From the NCBI RefSeq assembly GCF_014323725.1, contig NZ_JABVED010000013.1, forward strand, positions 62,288 through 126,287: a stretch of DNA of 64,000 nt, written 5' to 3'. Under the pieces are notes generated by a model, which was not told where the DNA came from, ran no database searches, and saw nothing but the letters and a program-made list of their open reading frames with translations. The translations under genes and the position numbers were made by a program. Below, in pieces: positions 37,614 to 45,194 of the stretch (the first letter of the stretch is position 1; each line of letters begins with the position of its first letter). The stretch is from Actinokineospora xionganensis. Lineage in GTDB: Bacteria > Actinomycetota > Actinomycetes > Mycobacteriales > Pseudonocardiaceae.

Positions 37614-38819
37614 ATGCCGAACACGCTTGTCCCGCTCCCCGCACCCGAACCGGGCCGCATGCCCCACGTCTGCCTGGTCGCGGGCGACGCGCCCGCCGCG
37701 GTGAAGATCGCCCCGATAGTCGCGGCGATGCGCCGAAGCGCCCGGGTCCGCCCCCTCGTCATCGCCTGCGGCGACCAGACCGAGGAAGTAGTCGAGGCGC
37801 TCTCGGCCTTCGGCATCCTGCCCAGCCTGGTCGTCGAGTCCACTCTGGACGGCCAGACGACGCAAGGAGCCGCCTGGCTGCTCAACACCCTTGACCGCGT
37901 CTACGCGGATCTGGCGCCGGACGCGGTCTTCGTCCAGGGCGACAACGCCATCGCGTTCAGCGCGGCCATGGCGGCGTTCTGGCGGCGGATCCCGGTGGTC
38001 CACCTCGACGCAGGTGTGCGCTCGCATGACCTGACGGCGCCGTTCCCCCAGGAAGGCCACCGGAGGCTGATCGCCCAGATCAGCTCCCTGCACCTGGCCG
38101 CCACGGCCGACGCCGCCGCGAACCTGGCCTGCGAGGCCCACGGCGGCCCCAAGGTCGTCACAGTCGGCAGCACAGCCGTCGACGCGGGCTTCGGCGCCAT
38201 CGAACGCCACCACGAACACGCCGACGACCGGGTGCGGGCGCTGGAGGAGGCAGTCCTGCACGGCGGCAGCCGAATGGTGCTCGTCTGCCTCGACTCCACA
38301 CGCTGGAGCCAGGACGACCTGGCGGCCGTGCTGCATGGCGTCGCCGATCTCGTGCTGGCCACCCCGGACCTGGAAGTGGTGCTCCCCGCCGCATACGACA
38401 GCGAACTACGCCTGGTGGCCGACGACGTCCTGGGCAGGCTGGTGCGGGTGACGATCATCGACCCGGTGGACCACACCGACCAGGTCTGCCTGCTCTCGAT
38501 CGCGGCGGCGGTGGTCACCGACTCGAACGTGCTCGCCGAACAGGCTCCCAGCTTCGGTGTGCCCGTACTTGTCCTGGTCGGCGGCGTCGGCGCGTGGGCA
38601 GAACCGGAGCGACCCGGCTACCCATGGACAGCCTCCCCCGAACGCGGACTGGTCGCCCGAATCGCGGAGAAGCTGGTCCTAAGCCAAGTGGAACGGCTCG
38701 CGGTCCCCCCGGCGCACAACCCTTTCGGCGACGGCTTCGCCGCAGTGCGCTGCGAACAAGCGGTGGAATGGCTGCTGGGCCTACGATCCCGCCCCAGAGA
38801 ATTCGCCCCCGAGCTGTAA
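37614..38819 (+). CDS. UDP-GlcNAc 2-epimerase (WecB)-like protein
   Basis: 401 residues of the WecB/MnaA GT-B-fold family, which epimerise UDP-GlcNAc to UDP-ManNAc. Family landmarks are VFVQGDNAIAFSAAMAAF, VVHLDAGVRSHD, PFPQEGHRRLIAQISSLHLA and VTVGSTAVDA. Compared with the usual HVEAGLRS and PEEGNR, the first catalytic-region Glu is Asp (HLDAG) and PEE is PQE, so activity or substrate may differ. ATG 37614 has GGAAGG 9 nt upstream. It is a single gene between the two-component system and the sugar transporter. Confidence 0.83.
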   Translation: MPNTLVPLPAPEPGRMPHVCLVAGDAPAAVKIAPIVAAMRRSARVRPLVIACGDQTEEVVEALSAFGILPSLVVESTLDGQTTQGAAWLLNTLDRVYADLAPDAVFVQGDNAIAFSAAMAAFWRRIPVVHLDAGVRSHDLTAPFPQEGHRRLIAQISSLHLAATADAAANLACEAHGGPKVVTVGSTAVDAGFGAIERHHEHADDRVRALEEAVLHGGSRMVLVCLDSTRWSQDDLAAVLHGVADLVLATPDLEVVLPAAYDSELRLVADDVLGRLVRVTIIDPVDHTDQVCLLSIAAAVVTDSNVLAEQAPSFGVPVLVLVGGVGAWAEPERPGYPWTASPERGLVARIAEKLVLSQVERLAVPPAHNPFGDGFAAVRCEQAVEWLLGLRSRPREFAPEL

Positions 38820-38979
38820 TTCGGCCTCCGGCACGCCGGCGCGGCTCGGTCGCGGTGATCCCCATGATCTCCACTCCTGCCCATCCCCGTCCCCATCCAC
38901 CAAACGCAAGGGCCCGAACAGGCACCCGCACACCAGGCCGGCACGGCCACCCCACATCAGGCCCGCAACGCAGCGCCCC

Positions 38980-39028
38980 TTGACGGAACAGCCCCCACCC
39001 ACAATTCTTACGTGATTCTGTCTCACGT
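38980..39028 (+). promoter_or_regulatory. Promoter and operator-like palindrome of the transporter/beta-glucosidase operon
   Basis: TTGACG (38980-38985) is followed after 17 nt by AATTCT (39003-39008). A 19-bp inverted repeat ACGTGA-7-TCACGT (39010-39028) covers the expected transcription start, a repressor position suited to a sugar-responsive LacI- or ROK-type protein. No regulator gene adjoins it. Confidence 0.5.
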
Positions 39029-39046
39029 TAGCGGGGAGGCTCGCCC

Positions 39047-40264
39047 ATGGTCACCAAGACGGCGACCCCACAGGCAACCACCCGCTGGATCCTCGCCTTC
39101 TGCCTGGCCACAGTAGCCACCTTCGTAGGCTGGTACGGACCCCTCCAAATCCTCCTGGGCACCCAAGCCAACCTCATCGACCCAACAGCCAAAGAGAGCA
39201 TCCTCGCCCTGGTAGCAGGCATCGGCGCCGTCTTCTCGATGATCGCCAACCCCCTCTGGGGCGCCCTCTCCGACCGCACCACCTCAAGGTTCGGCCAACG
39301 GGTCCCCTGGGTCGCGGGCGGTGCGATAGCAGGCGCGGGCGGCCTGATGGTGCTGGCCACGGCGGACTCGACCGCGGGCATGATCGCCGGCTGGTCACTG
39401 ACCCAGATAGCGCTCAACGCCCCCTTCGCCGCCCTCAGCGCCGCGATCCCCGACCAGGTGCCAGTCGACAGACGCGGTGTCGCAGGCGGGTACTTCGGCG
39501 TGGCCCAGACGGTGGGCGTCCTTGGCGGCACGGGGCTTGCCTACGCGGGCGGGACCGTCATGAGTGGATACGTGGCCTGCGCGACGTTCGTCGTCCTCGG
39601 GTCGCTGCCGTTCGTGCTGCTCCGTCGCGATCGGACAATCACCGAAGCGCCCGCGTGGGACACCAAAGCGTTCCTGCGCGGCTTCTGGATCAGCCCCCGC
39701 CTGCACCCGGACTTCGCCTGGGCGTGGCTCACCAGGTTCCTGATCAACCTCGGCAACGCCATCGCGCTCCTGTATCTCCTGTTCTACCTCAAAGACCAGG
39801 TCCGGGTCAGCGACCCCGAGGGCGGGGTCGTCGTCCTCACCGGCGTCTACGCGTTGGCGCTGCTGGGCACGGTGCTGGTCGGCGGGTACTGGTCGGACCG
39901 GGTCGGCAGGCGGCGGGTCTTCGTGGCAGGGTCGGGAATCGTGATGTCGGTCGCCGCGATGCTGCTCGCCGTTTGGCCGACCTGGCCTGGCGCCATGGTC
40001 GCCGCGACCGTGCTGGGTGTCTCGTTCGGGATCTACACCTCGGTGGACTTCGCGCTGATCACCCAGGTGCTGCCCGCCGCCGCCGACCGGGGCAAGGACC
40101 TCGGCGTCATCAACATCGCCAACACGCTCCCCCAGGTGCTCGCCCCCGTCGTCGCCGCGCCGATCGTGGGCAGGCTGGGCGGCTATCCCGCGCTGTACAC
40201 GGTGTCCGCGGGCGTCGGCCTGCTCGGCGCCGCACTGGTCTACCGGATCAAAACAGTTCGCTGA
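39047..40264 (+). CDS. MFS transporter, SLC45/GPH-like sugar carrier
   Basis: 405 residues with about 12 hydrophobic segments. The loop after segment 2, GALSDRTTSRFGQRVPW, and the matching WSDRVGRRRVFVAG in the second half are the MFS signatures; the first is the form seen in sugar/cation symporters. It lies 11 bp before a GH1 beta-glucosidase, so it probably imports a beta-glucoside or disaccharide. ATG 39047 is preceded by GGGGAGG. Confidence 0.9.
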   Translation: MVTKTATPQATTRWILAFCLATVATFVGWYGPLQILLGTQANLIDPTAKESILALVAGIGAVFSMIANPLWGALSDRTTSRFGQRVPWVAGGAIAGAGGLMVLATADSTAGMIAGWSLTQIALNAPFAALSAAIPDQVPVDRRGVAGGYFGVAQTVGVLGGTGLAYAGGTVMSGYVACATFVVLGSLPFVLLRRDRTITEAPAWDTKAFLRGFWISPRLHPDFAWAWLTRFLINLGNAIALLYLLFYLKDQVRVSDPEGGVVVLTGVYALALLGTVLVGGYWSDRVGRRRVFVAGSGIVMSVAAMLLAVWPTWPGAMVAATVLGVSFGIYTSVDFALITQVLPAAADRGKDLGVINIANTLPQVLAPVVAAPIVGRLGGYPALYTVSAGVGLLGAALVYRIKTVR

Positions 40265-40275
40265 GAGGAACCCGC

Positions 40276-41652
40276 ATGCCGCAGCCCTTCCCGGACTTCC
40301 CCGCAGACTTCCTCTGGGGCGCGGCGTCGGCCGCCTACCAGGTGGAGGGGGCGGTCGACGAGGACGGCCGCGGCCGTTCCGTCTGGGACACGTTCACCGC
40401 CGAACCGGGCCGGGTGGCAGGCGGTGACACCGGGGCCGTCGCGACGGACCACTACCACCGCTACCGCGAGGACGTGGCCCTGCTGCGCGACCTCGGTGTC
40501 GGCGCGTACCGCTTCTCCATCGCGTGGCCGCGGATCGTCCCGGACGGCAAGGGCGCGGTCAACGTCAAGGGGCTCGACTTCTACGACCGGCTGGTCGACG
40601 AGCTGTGCGCGGCCGGGATCGCCCCCGCGGCCACCCTGTTCCACTGGGACACCCCGCAGGCCCTGGAGGACGACGGCGGCTGGATCGGCCGCGACATCGT
40701 CCACCACTTCGCCGACTACGCCACCGCGGTCGGCGAGCGGCTCGGCGACCGGGTGCGGATGTGGATGCCGCTCAACGAACCCGTGGTCGTCACCATGTTC
40801 GGCTACGCGCTGGGCAACCACGCGCCCGGCCGGGCGCTGGGTTTCGAGGCGCTACCCGCCGTGCACCACCAACTTCTCGGGCACGGTCTGGCCACCCAGG
40901 CACTGCGCGCGGCCGGGTGTTCCAACATCGGCATCGCGAGCAACCACGGCCCGGTGTGGCCCGCGTCGGACGCCGACGCGGACGTGACCGCCGCGGAGAC
41001 CTACACGACCCTGGTGAACTGGCTGTTCTCGGATCCGTTGCTGCGCGGACGTTACCCGGTCGACGAGCTGGCCGAGGCGATGCCCGGGCCGGTCGCCGAG
41101 GACCTCAAGGTGATCTCCACGCCGCTGGACTTCTTCGGCGTCAACTACTACCAGCCAACCGTGGTGGGCGCCGCGTCAGCGACCGACGGGCCGTCCCCGG
41201 TGGTCGAAGGTGCTCTGCTGCCACCAGGTCTGCCGTTCGAGCCGCGCCCGGTCGTCGGCTACCAGACGACCGACTTCGGCTGGCCCGTCGTGCCCGAAGG
41301 CCTGCGCGAGACGGTGTCGATGTTCGCCGACCGGTACCGCGAGGATCTGCCGCCGCTCTACATCACCGAAAGCGGCTGCTCCTACCACGACCCCGACCCC
41401 GTCGACGGCCGCGTTCCGGACCAGGCCCGCATCGACTACCACGACGCGCATCTGCGCGCCCTGGCCGAAGCGATCGCCGACGGAATCGACGTCCGCGGCT
41501 ATTTCGCCTGGTCGATCACCGACAACTTCGAATGGGCGGCCGGATACGCGGAACGGTTCGGCCTCGTCCACATCGACTACGCCACGCTGAAGCGGACGCC
41601 GAAAGATTCCTACCACTGGTTCCAGGAGCTGATCGGCAAGCAGGCCGGATAA
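40276..41652 (+). CDS. GH1 beta-glucosidase
   Basis: 458 residues, full length for family GH1. The N-terminal signature FLWGAASAAYQVEGAVDEDG is present. The acid/base Glu is in MPLNEPVVV and the nucleophile Glu in LYITESGCSYHD, where ESG replaces the commoner ENG. FAWSITDNFEWAAGYAERFG is the conserved aglycone-side segment. There is no signal peptide, so it acts in the cytoplasm on glucosides brought in by the adjacent transporter. ATG 40276 follows GAGAGGAA. Confidence 0.95.
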   Translation: MPQPFPDFPADFLWGAASAAYQVEGAVDEDGRGRSVWDTFTAEPGRVAGGDTGAVATDHYHRYREDVALLRDLGVGAYRFSIAWPRIVPDGKGAVNVKGLDFYDRLVDELCAAGIAPAATLFHWDTPQALEDDGGWIGRDIVHHFADYATAVGERLGDRVRMWMPLNEPVVVTMFGYALGNHAPGRALGFEALPAVHHQLLGHGLATQALRAAGCSNIGIASNHGPVWPASDADADVTAAETYTTLVNWLFSDPLLRGRYPVDELAEAMPGPVAEDLKVISTPLDFFGVNYYQPTVVGAASATDGPSPVVEGALLPPGLPFEPRPVVGYQTTDFGWPVVPEGLRETVSMFADRYREDLPPLYITESGCSYHDPDPVDGRVPDQARIDYHDAHLRALAEAIADGIDVRGYFAWSITDNFEWAAGYAERFGLVHIDYATLKRTPKDSYHWFQELIGKQAG

Positions 41653-41658
41653 TTCCGC

Positions 41659-42657
41659 TCAGGCATTCACCGGCACTTTTTCGGAAATCTTCGGAAAACG
41701 CACGACCTGGGCCGCGTAGGTGAGTCCCGCGCCGAATCCGACGAGCAGCGCCAGCCCGTCGGGGTCGACCTGGCCCTCGCGGATCATCCGCTCCATCGCC
41801 ATCGGGATGGACGCGGCGGAGGTGTTGCCGTGGTCGACGACGTCGCGCGCCACCACGGCGTCCGGGGCGCCGATCTTGCGGGCGAGCGCCTCGACGATGC
41901 GCAGGTTCGCCTGGTGCGGAACGATCGCGGCCAGGTCCTCGGGCCGCACGCCCGCGCGGTCGCAGGCCTGCACCGCGATCGGGTGGATCTCGGTGGTGGC
42001 CCAGCGGAAGACGGCCTGGCCCTCCATGTGCATCAGGCCACCCTCGGGGATGTGGATCAGGTCGGCGGCGGAGCCGTCGCTGCCCCACACGATCGGGCCG
42101 ATCCCGGGGTCGGCCGACGCGCCGACCACGACGGCGCCCGCGCCGTCGCCGAAGATGATGGAGGTGCCCAGGTCGGTCTGGTCGACCAGGGAGGTCATCT
42201 TCTCCGTCCCGATGACCAGGACGTGCCGGGCCGAGCCGGAGCGCACCGCGTCGGCGGCCACGGCGAGGGAGTAGCAGAACCCGGAGCAGGCGGCGTTGAG
42301 GTCGAACGCGGCCGCGGTGAGCGCGCCGAGGCGGACGGCGACACCGGAGGCGATGCTCGGGATGGGTGCGGGATGGCTGCACGTCGCCACGATCACCAGG
42401 TCGACGTCGGCGGCGGTTAACCCCGACGCGGTCAGCGCCTCGAGTCCGGCCGCGACGGCCATGCCCTCGACGGTCTCCTCGTCGCCCGCGAAGCGGCGGG
42501 AGACGATCCCGGTGCGCTCACGGATCCACTCGCCGGTGCGGCCGAAGCGGGCCGCGATGACGTCGCTGGGAACCGCCGCGGTGGGGCGATATGAGCCAAC
42601 GCCGATGAGGCGGGCTCCGGTCGTTCGATCCTGGTCGCGCAAGGCGATGACTGCCAC
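41659..42657 (-). CDS. 3-oxoacyl-ACP synthase III (FabH) family
   Basis: 332 residues of the KAS III type. The catalytic triad is seen as Cys in LNAACSGFCYSLA, His in IVPHQANLRIV and Asn in DHGNTSAASIP. KAS III condenses an acyl-CoA with malonyl-ACP to start fatty-acid synthesis; stand-alone copies may serve branched starters or secondary products. GTG 42657 was chosen because homology (IGVGSYRP) begins 18 residues later and upstream sequence is AT-rich promoter. The 3' end is 6 bp from the convergent beta-glucosidase. Confidence 0.92.
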   Translation of the reverse strand: MAVIALRDQDRTTGARLIGVGSYRPTAAVPSDVIAARFGRTGEWIRERTGIVSRRFAGDEETVEGMAVAAGLEALTASGLTAADVDLVIVATCSHPAPIPSIASGVAVRLGALTAAAFDLNAACSGFCYSLAVAADAVRSGSARHVLVIGTEKMTSLVDQTDLGTSIIFGDGAGAVVVGASADPGIGPIVWGSDGSAADLIHIPEGGLMHMEGQAVFRWATTEIHPIAVQACDRAGVRPEDLAAIVPHQANLRIVEALARKIGAPDAVVARDVVDHGNTSAASIPMAMERMIREGQVDPDGLALLVGFGAGLTYAAQVVRFPKISEKVPVNA

Positions 42658-42834
42658 TTCGTCACTTTGTACAACTACCGAAGAGTAACACTTGAGTTGT
42701 GACCGAATTCTCACACTAAACGGTGATCTCGCATTCCATACCGGCATTATCTTCGCGTTCCAAAAGTGACCCACGAGTAACACCCGTCGGTAATGTAATC
42801 CTCATTTCCTCGACCACTACGGCAGGATGGCCAG

Positions 42835-43362
42835 GTGAGCACTGACCTGCTGCGGCGCGGCCACTTCATCTTCGAGTCCGGGCACCACGGCGACACCTGG
42901 CTGGACCTGGACGTGCTCATCACCGATCCCCGGCAGGCACGCGCCGAAGCCGACCGGCTCGCGGCGATCCTGCGTTATCACCCAGCCGACGCGGTGGTCG
43001 GCCCGCTCGACGGCGGGGCTTTCCTCGCACAATGGGTCGCGGCCGCGTTGGGCCTTCGATTCGGCTACACGACCCGAGAACTGGTCGACGGCACACCGAG
43101 ATACGCCCTGCCCACCTCGATCGACCTGAGAGGCGCGCGGGTGGTGGTGGTCGACGACGCGATCAACCTCGGGTCGGCCACCGAGGCGACCGTGCGCGCG
43201 CTGGCCGAGGCGGGCGCGCACCCTGTCGCCCTCGCGAGCGTGTTCGTGTGCGCACCCACCGGCCCGGCTGTCGGGCCGCGCCTAGGGCTCCCCCAGGTGT
43301 GGCTGACCGAGGTCCACACCCGCACCTGGCCTGCCGGAAGCTGCCCGACCTGTGTCGGCTGA
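42835..43362 (+). CDS. Phosphoribosyltransferase, PyrE-like
   Basis: 175 residues with the PRPP-binding signature VVVVDDAINLGSATEATVRA at about 101-120 and an N-terminus (RRGHFIFESGHHGDTWLDLD) like orotate phosphoribosyltransferase, including ITDPRQ. It is shorter than housekeeping PyrE and ends in CPTCVG, so a salvage or specialised role is possible. GTG 42835 follows GGATGG. Upstream, 177 bp separate it from the divergent FabH gene; two copies of GAGTAACAC occur there. Confidence 0.75.
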   Translation: MSTDLLRRGHFIFESGHHGDTWLDLDVLITDPRQARAEADRLAAILRYHPADAVVGPLDGGAFLAQWVAAALGLRFGYTTRELVDGTPRYALPTSIDLRGARVVVVDDAINLGSATEATVRALAEAGAHPVALASVFVCAPTGPAVGPRLGLPQVWLTEVHTRTWPAGSCPTCVG

Positions 43363-44136
43363 TCAGGCGAAGAACGCGTCGTCGCCCGCCTGATCGAGGT
43401 GCAGCTCCAGCAGGTCGGTGGCGTGGCCGCCGTAGAAGGTGAACAGGAGCGATCCACGGCTGACCCTGGTGACGCCGTTGCGGGTCGCGGAGACCTGGTG
43501 GATGGCGCAGACATGGCTCTTGCCGTCGCTGTGCACCTCGGACAGGTCGACCCGGAAGGTGCCGTCGGTCAGCTCGCCGAGCTTGCCGTAGTACCCCAGC
43601 ACCGCTTCGACTCCCTTGTACTCACCGGCGAGTTGGCCCTTGCCCGGCACGTGCTGCACGCAGTCCTTGGCGAGGATCGCCATCAAGGTGTCGATGTCGC
43701 CGCTGTTGAACGCGGCGTAGCCCGCGCGCACGGCGGCCACGTTGTCGTCCGCGTAGGGTGCGACCCGCTGGGCCGGACCGGTCGCGTACCCGGTGGCCTC
43801 CGGTGAGGCGTCGAGCATCACGCAGGTCTCGTCGCCGATCACCCAGGCATCGTGCCCCGGCGGGATGTCGACCAGGTCGTCGGCGTGGATCTCGAACTCG
43901 CGGCCGTCGTCGAGCCGGATGCCCATGGCGCCCGCCTGGACGTAGCCGAGGTGGTGGACCTGACAGGAGTCCGTGCCCGCGAGCGGTTTGACGTCTTCGG
44001 ACCAGCGCCAGCCCGGCTCGAACATCCCCTTGCCGAGAGTCATCGCGCCCGCGGTGCCCAACACCATCTTGCCGTGGTCACGGAACCTGCGAACCTCGCC
44101 GGTCCGCTCCACTCCACTGATTTTGAGGTCTGCCAT
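43363..44136 (-). CDS. Cupin / SnoaL-like (NTF2 fold) two-domain protein
   Basis: 257 residues. The N-terminal half (1 to about 130) is a cupin with GWRWSEDVKP, VHHLGYVQAG and DIPPGHDAWVIGDE. The C-terminal half (about 140-257) is a SnoaL/NTF2-like cone (VRAGYAAFNSGDIDTLMAIL; RGSLLFTFYGG). Each fold alone is common in small oxygenases, isomerases and stress proteins; the joint function is unknown. ATG 44136 begins the recognisable protein (MADLKISGVERTGEVRRF). It abuts the convergent phosphoribosyltransferase without a gap. Confidence 0.8.
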   Translation of the reverse strand: MADLKISGVERTGEVRRFRDHGKMVLGTAGAMTLGKGMFEPGWRWSEDVKPLAGTDSCQVHHLGYVQAGAMGIRLDDGREFEIHADDLVDIPPGHDAWVIGDETCVMLDASPEATGYATGPAQRVAPYADDNVAAVRAGYAAFNSGDIDTLMAILAKDCVQHVPGKGQLAGEYKGVEAVLGYYGKLGELTDGTFRVDLSEVHSDGKSHVCAIHQVSATRNGVTRVSRGSLLFTFYGGHATDLLELHLDQAGDDAFFA

Positions 44137-44258
44137 GGCGACTCCCACGGTTGCCAGCCGGGCGCCACCCGTCCGACTGCTGAGGCGCGGCGGCCCCCAG
44201 CCCGCCAACCGTGAATACTGCGCCGTTCGGGTGTACCCGGCTAGGACCAAAGGACCCG

Positions 44259-45116
44259 TCAGTACTGGTAGAAGCCGCGTCCCGACTTCTTGCCCAACAG
44301 ACCCGCGTCGACCATGCGCAGCAGCAGCGGGGGCGCGGAGTACAGCTGCTCCTTGAACTCCGAGTACAGGGAGTCGGCGATGGCCTTGGTGGTGTCGAGG
44401 CCGATCAGGTCCGTGAGCCGCAGCGGGCCCATCGGGTGGGCGCAGCCCAGGACCATGCCGTTGTCGATGTCCTCGGCGGAGGCGAAGCCGGACTCCATCA
44501 TCCGGATCGCCGAGAGCAGGTACGGGACCAGGAGCGCGTTGACGACGAAGCCCGCGCGGTCCTGCGACAGGATCACCTGCTTGCCCAGCGCGGTCTCGAC
44601 GAACGCCTGCGCGCGGGTCTTGGTCTCCTCCGCCGTCAGCAGTGACGGGACAAGCTCGACCAGCTTCAGCACCGGCACCGGGTTGAAGAAGTGGACGCCG
44701 ATGACGTGTTCCGGGCGGGCGGTGGCCATGCCCAGCTTCATGATCGGGATGGACGAGGTGTTGGAGGCGAAGATGGCGTCGTCGGCCTCGACGACCTTGT
44801 CGAGGGTCGCGAAGATCTCGGTCTTGATCGCCTCGTCCTCGGCCACCGCCTCGATGGTGACCTCGCGGTCGGCGAAGTCGGCCAGGTCCGTGGTGAACCG
44901 GATGCGCGACAGCGCCGCGTCGCGGTCTTCCTCGGCGAGCTTGCCGCTCTTCACGCCCCGGGCCAGCGACTTCTCGATGCGGGCGCGGCCCGAGTCGAGG
45001 GCCGTGGCGTTCACCTCGGCGACGATGACGTCCAAGCCCGCGCGGGCGCAGACCTCCGCGATGCCCGATCCCATCAGGCCCGATCCGATCACGCCGACGC
45101 GACTGGTCTCGCTCAC
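44259..45116 (-). CDS. 3-hydroxybutyryl-CoA / 3-hydroxyacyl-CoA dehydrogenase
   Basis: 285 residues of the HCDH family. The NAD-binding loop is VGVIGSGLMGSGIAEV, the active-site region is FASNTSSIPI and VIGVHFFNPVPVLKLVELV, and the C-terminal domain ends GKKSGRGFYQY. It oxidises (S)-3-hydroxyacyl-CoA. GTG 45116 follows AGGGAG at 7 nt; an ATG nine codons upstream (45143) lacks such a site. It lies 78 bp downstream of icmF on the same strand, suggesting joint action in branched or short-chain acyl-CoA metabolism. Confidence 0.94.
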   Translation of the reverse strand: MSETSRVGVIGSGLMGSGIAEVCARAGLDVIVAEVNATALDSGRARIEKSLARGVKSGKLAEEDRDAALSRIRFTTDLADFADREVTIEAVAEDEAIKTEIFATLDKVVEADDAIFASNTSSIPIMKLGMATARPEHVIGVHFFNPVPVLKLVELVPSLLTAEETKTRAQAFVETALGKQVILSQDRAGFVVNALLVPYLLSAIRMMESGFASAEDIDNGMVLGCAHPMGPLRLTDLIGLDTTKAIADSLYSEFKEQLYSAPPLLLRMVDAGLLGKKSGRGFYQY

Positions 45117-45162
45117 TGCTTCACTCCCTGAATTCGACGCCATTGTCGACAACACTGCCGTC

Positions 45163-45187
45163 ACACTGCTTACCAACACTGTTTACC
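45163..45187. repeat. Two direct 12-bp repeats between icmF and the dehydrogenase
   Basis: ACACTGCTTACC (45163-45174) and ACACTGTTTACC (45176-45187) are direct repeats one base apart in the icmF-dehydrogenase gap. They could be a regulator-binding site for the dehydrogenase; no palindrome is formed. Confidence 0.4.
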
Positions 45188-45194
45188 GCAAGCG

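Noticed and set aside
38820-39002. Resemblance of AAACGCAAGGGCCCGAACAGG near 38900 to the flank of the repeat at 19415
   Set aside because: The match is short and partial, without an inverted partner; probably a shared GC-rich terminator-like composition.
42684-42783. GAGTAACAC direct repeats between the FabH-like and phosphoribosyltransferase genes
   Set aside because: Two 9-mers about 90 bp apart in AT-richer intergenic DNA are weak evidence for an operator; mentioned only in the gene entry.
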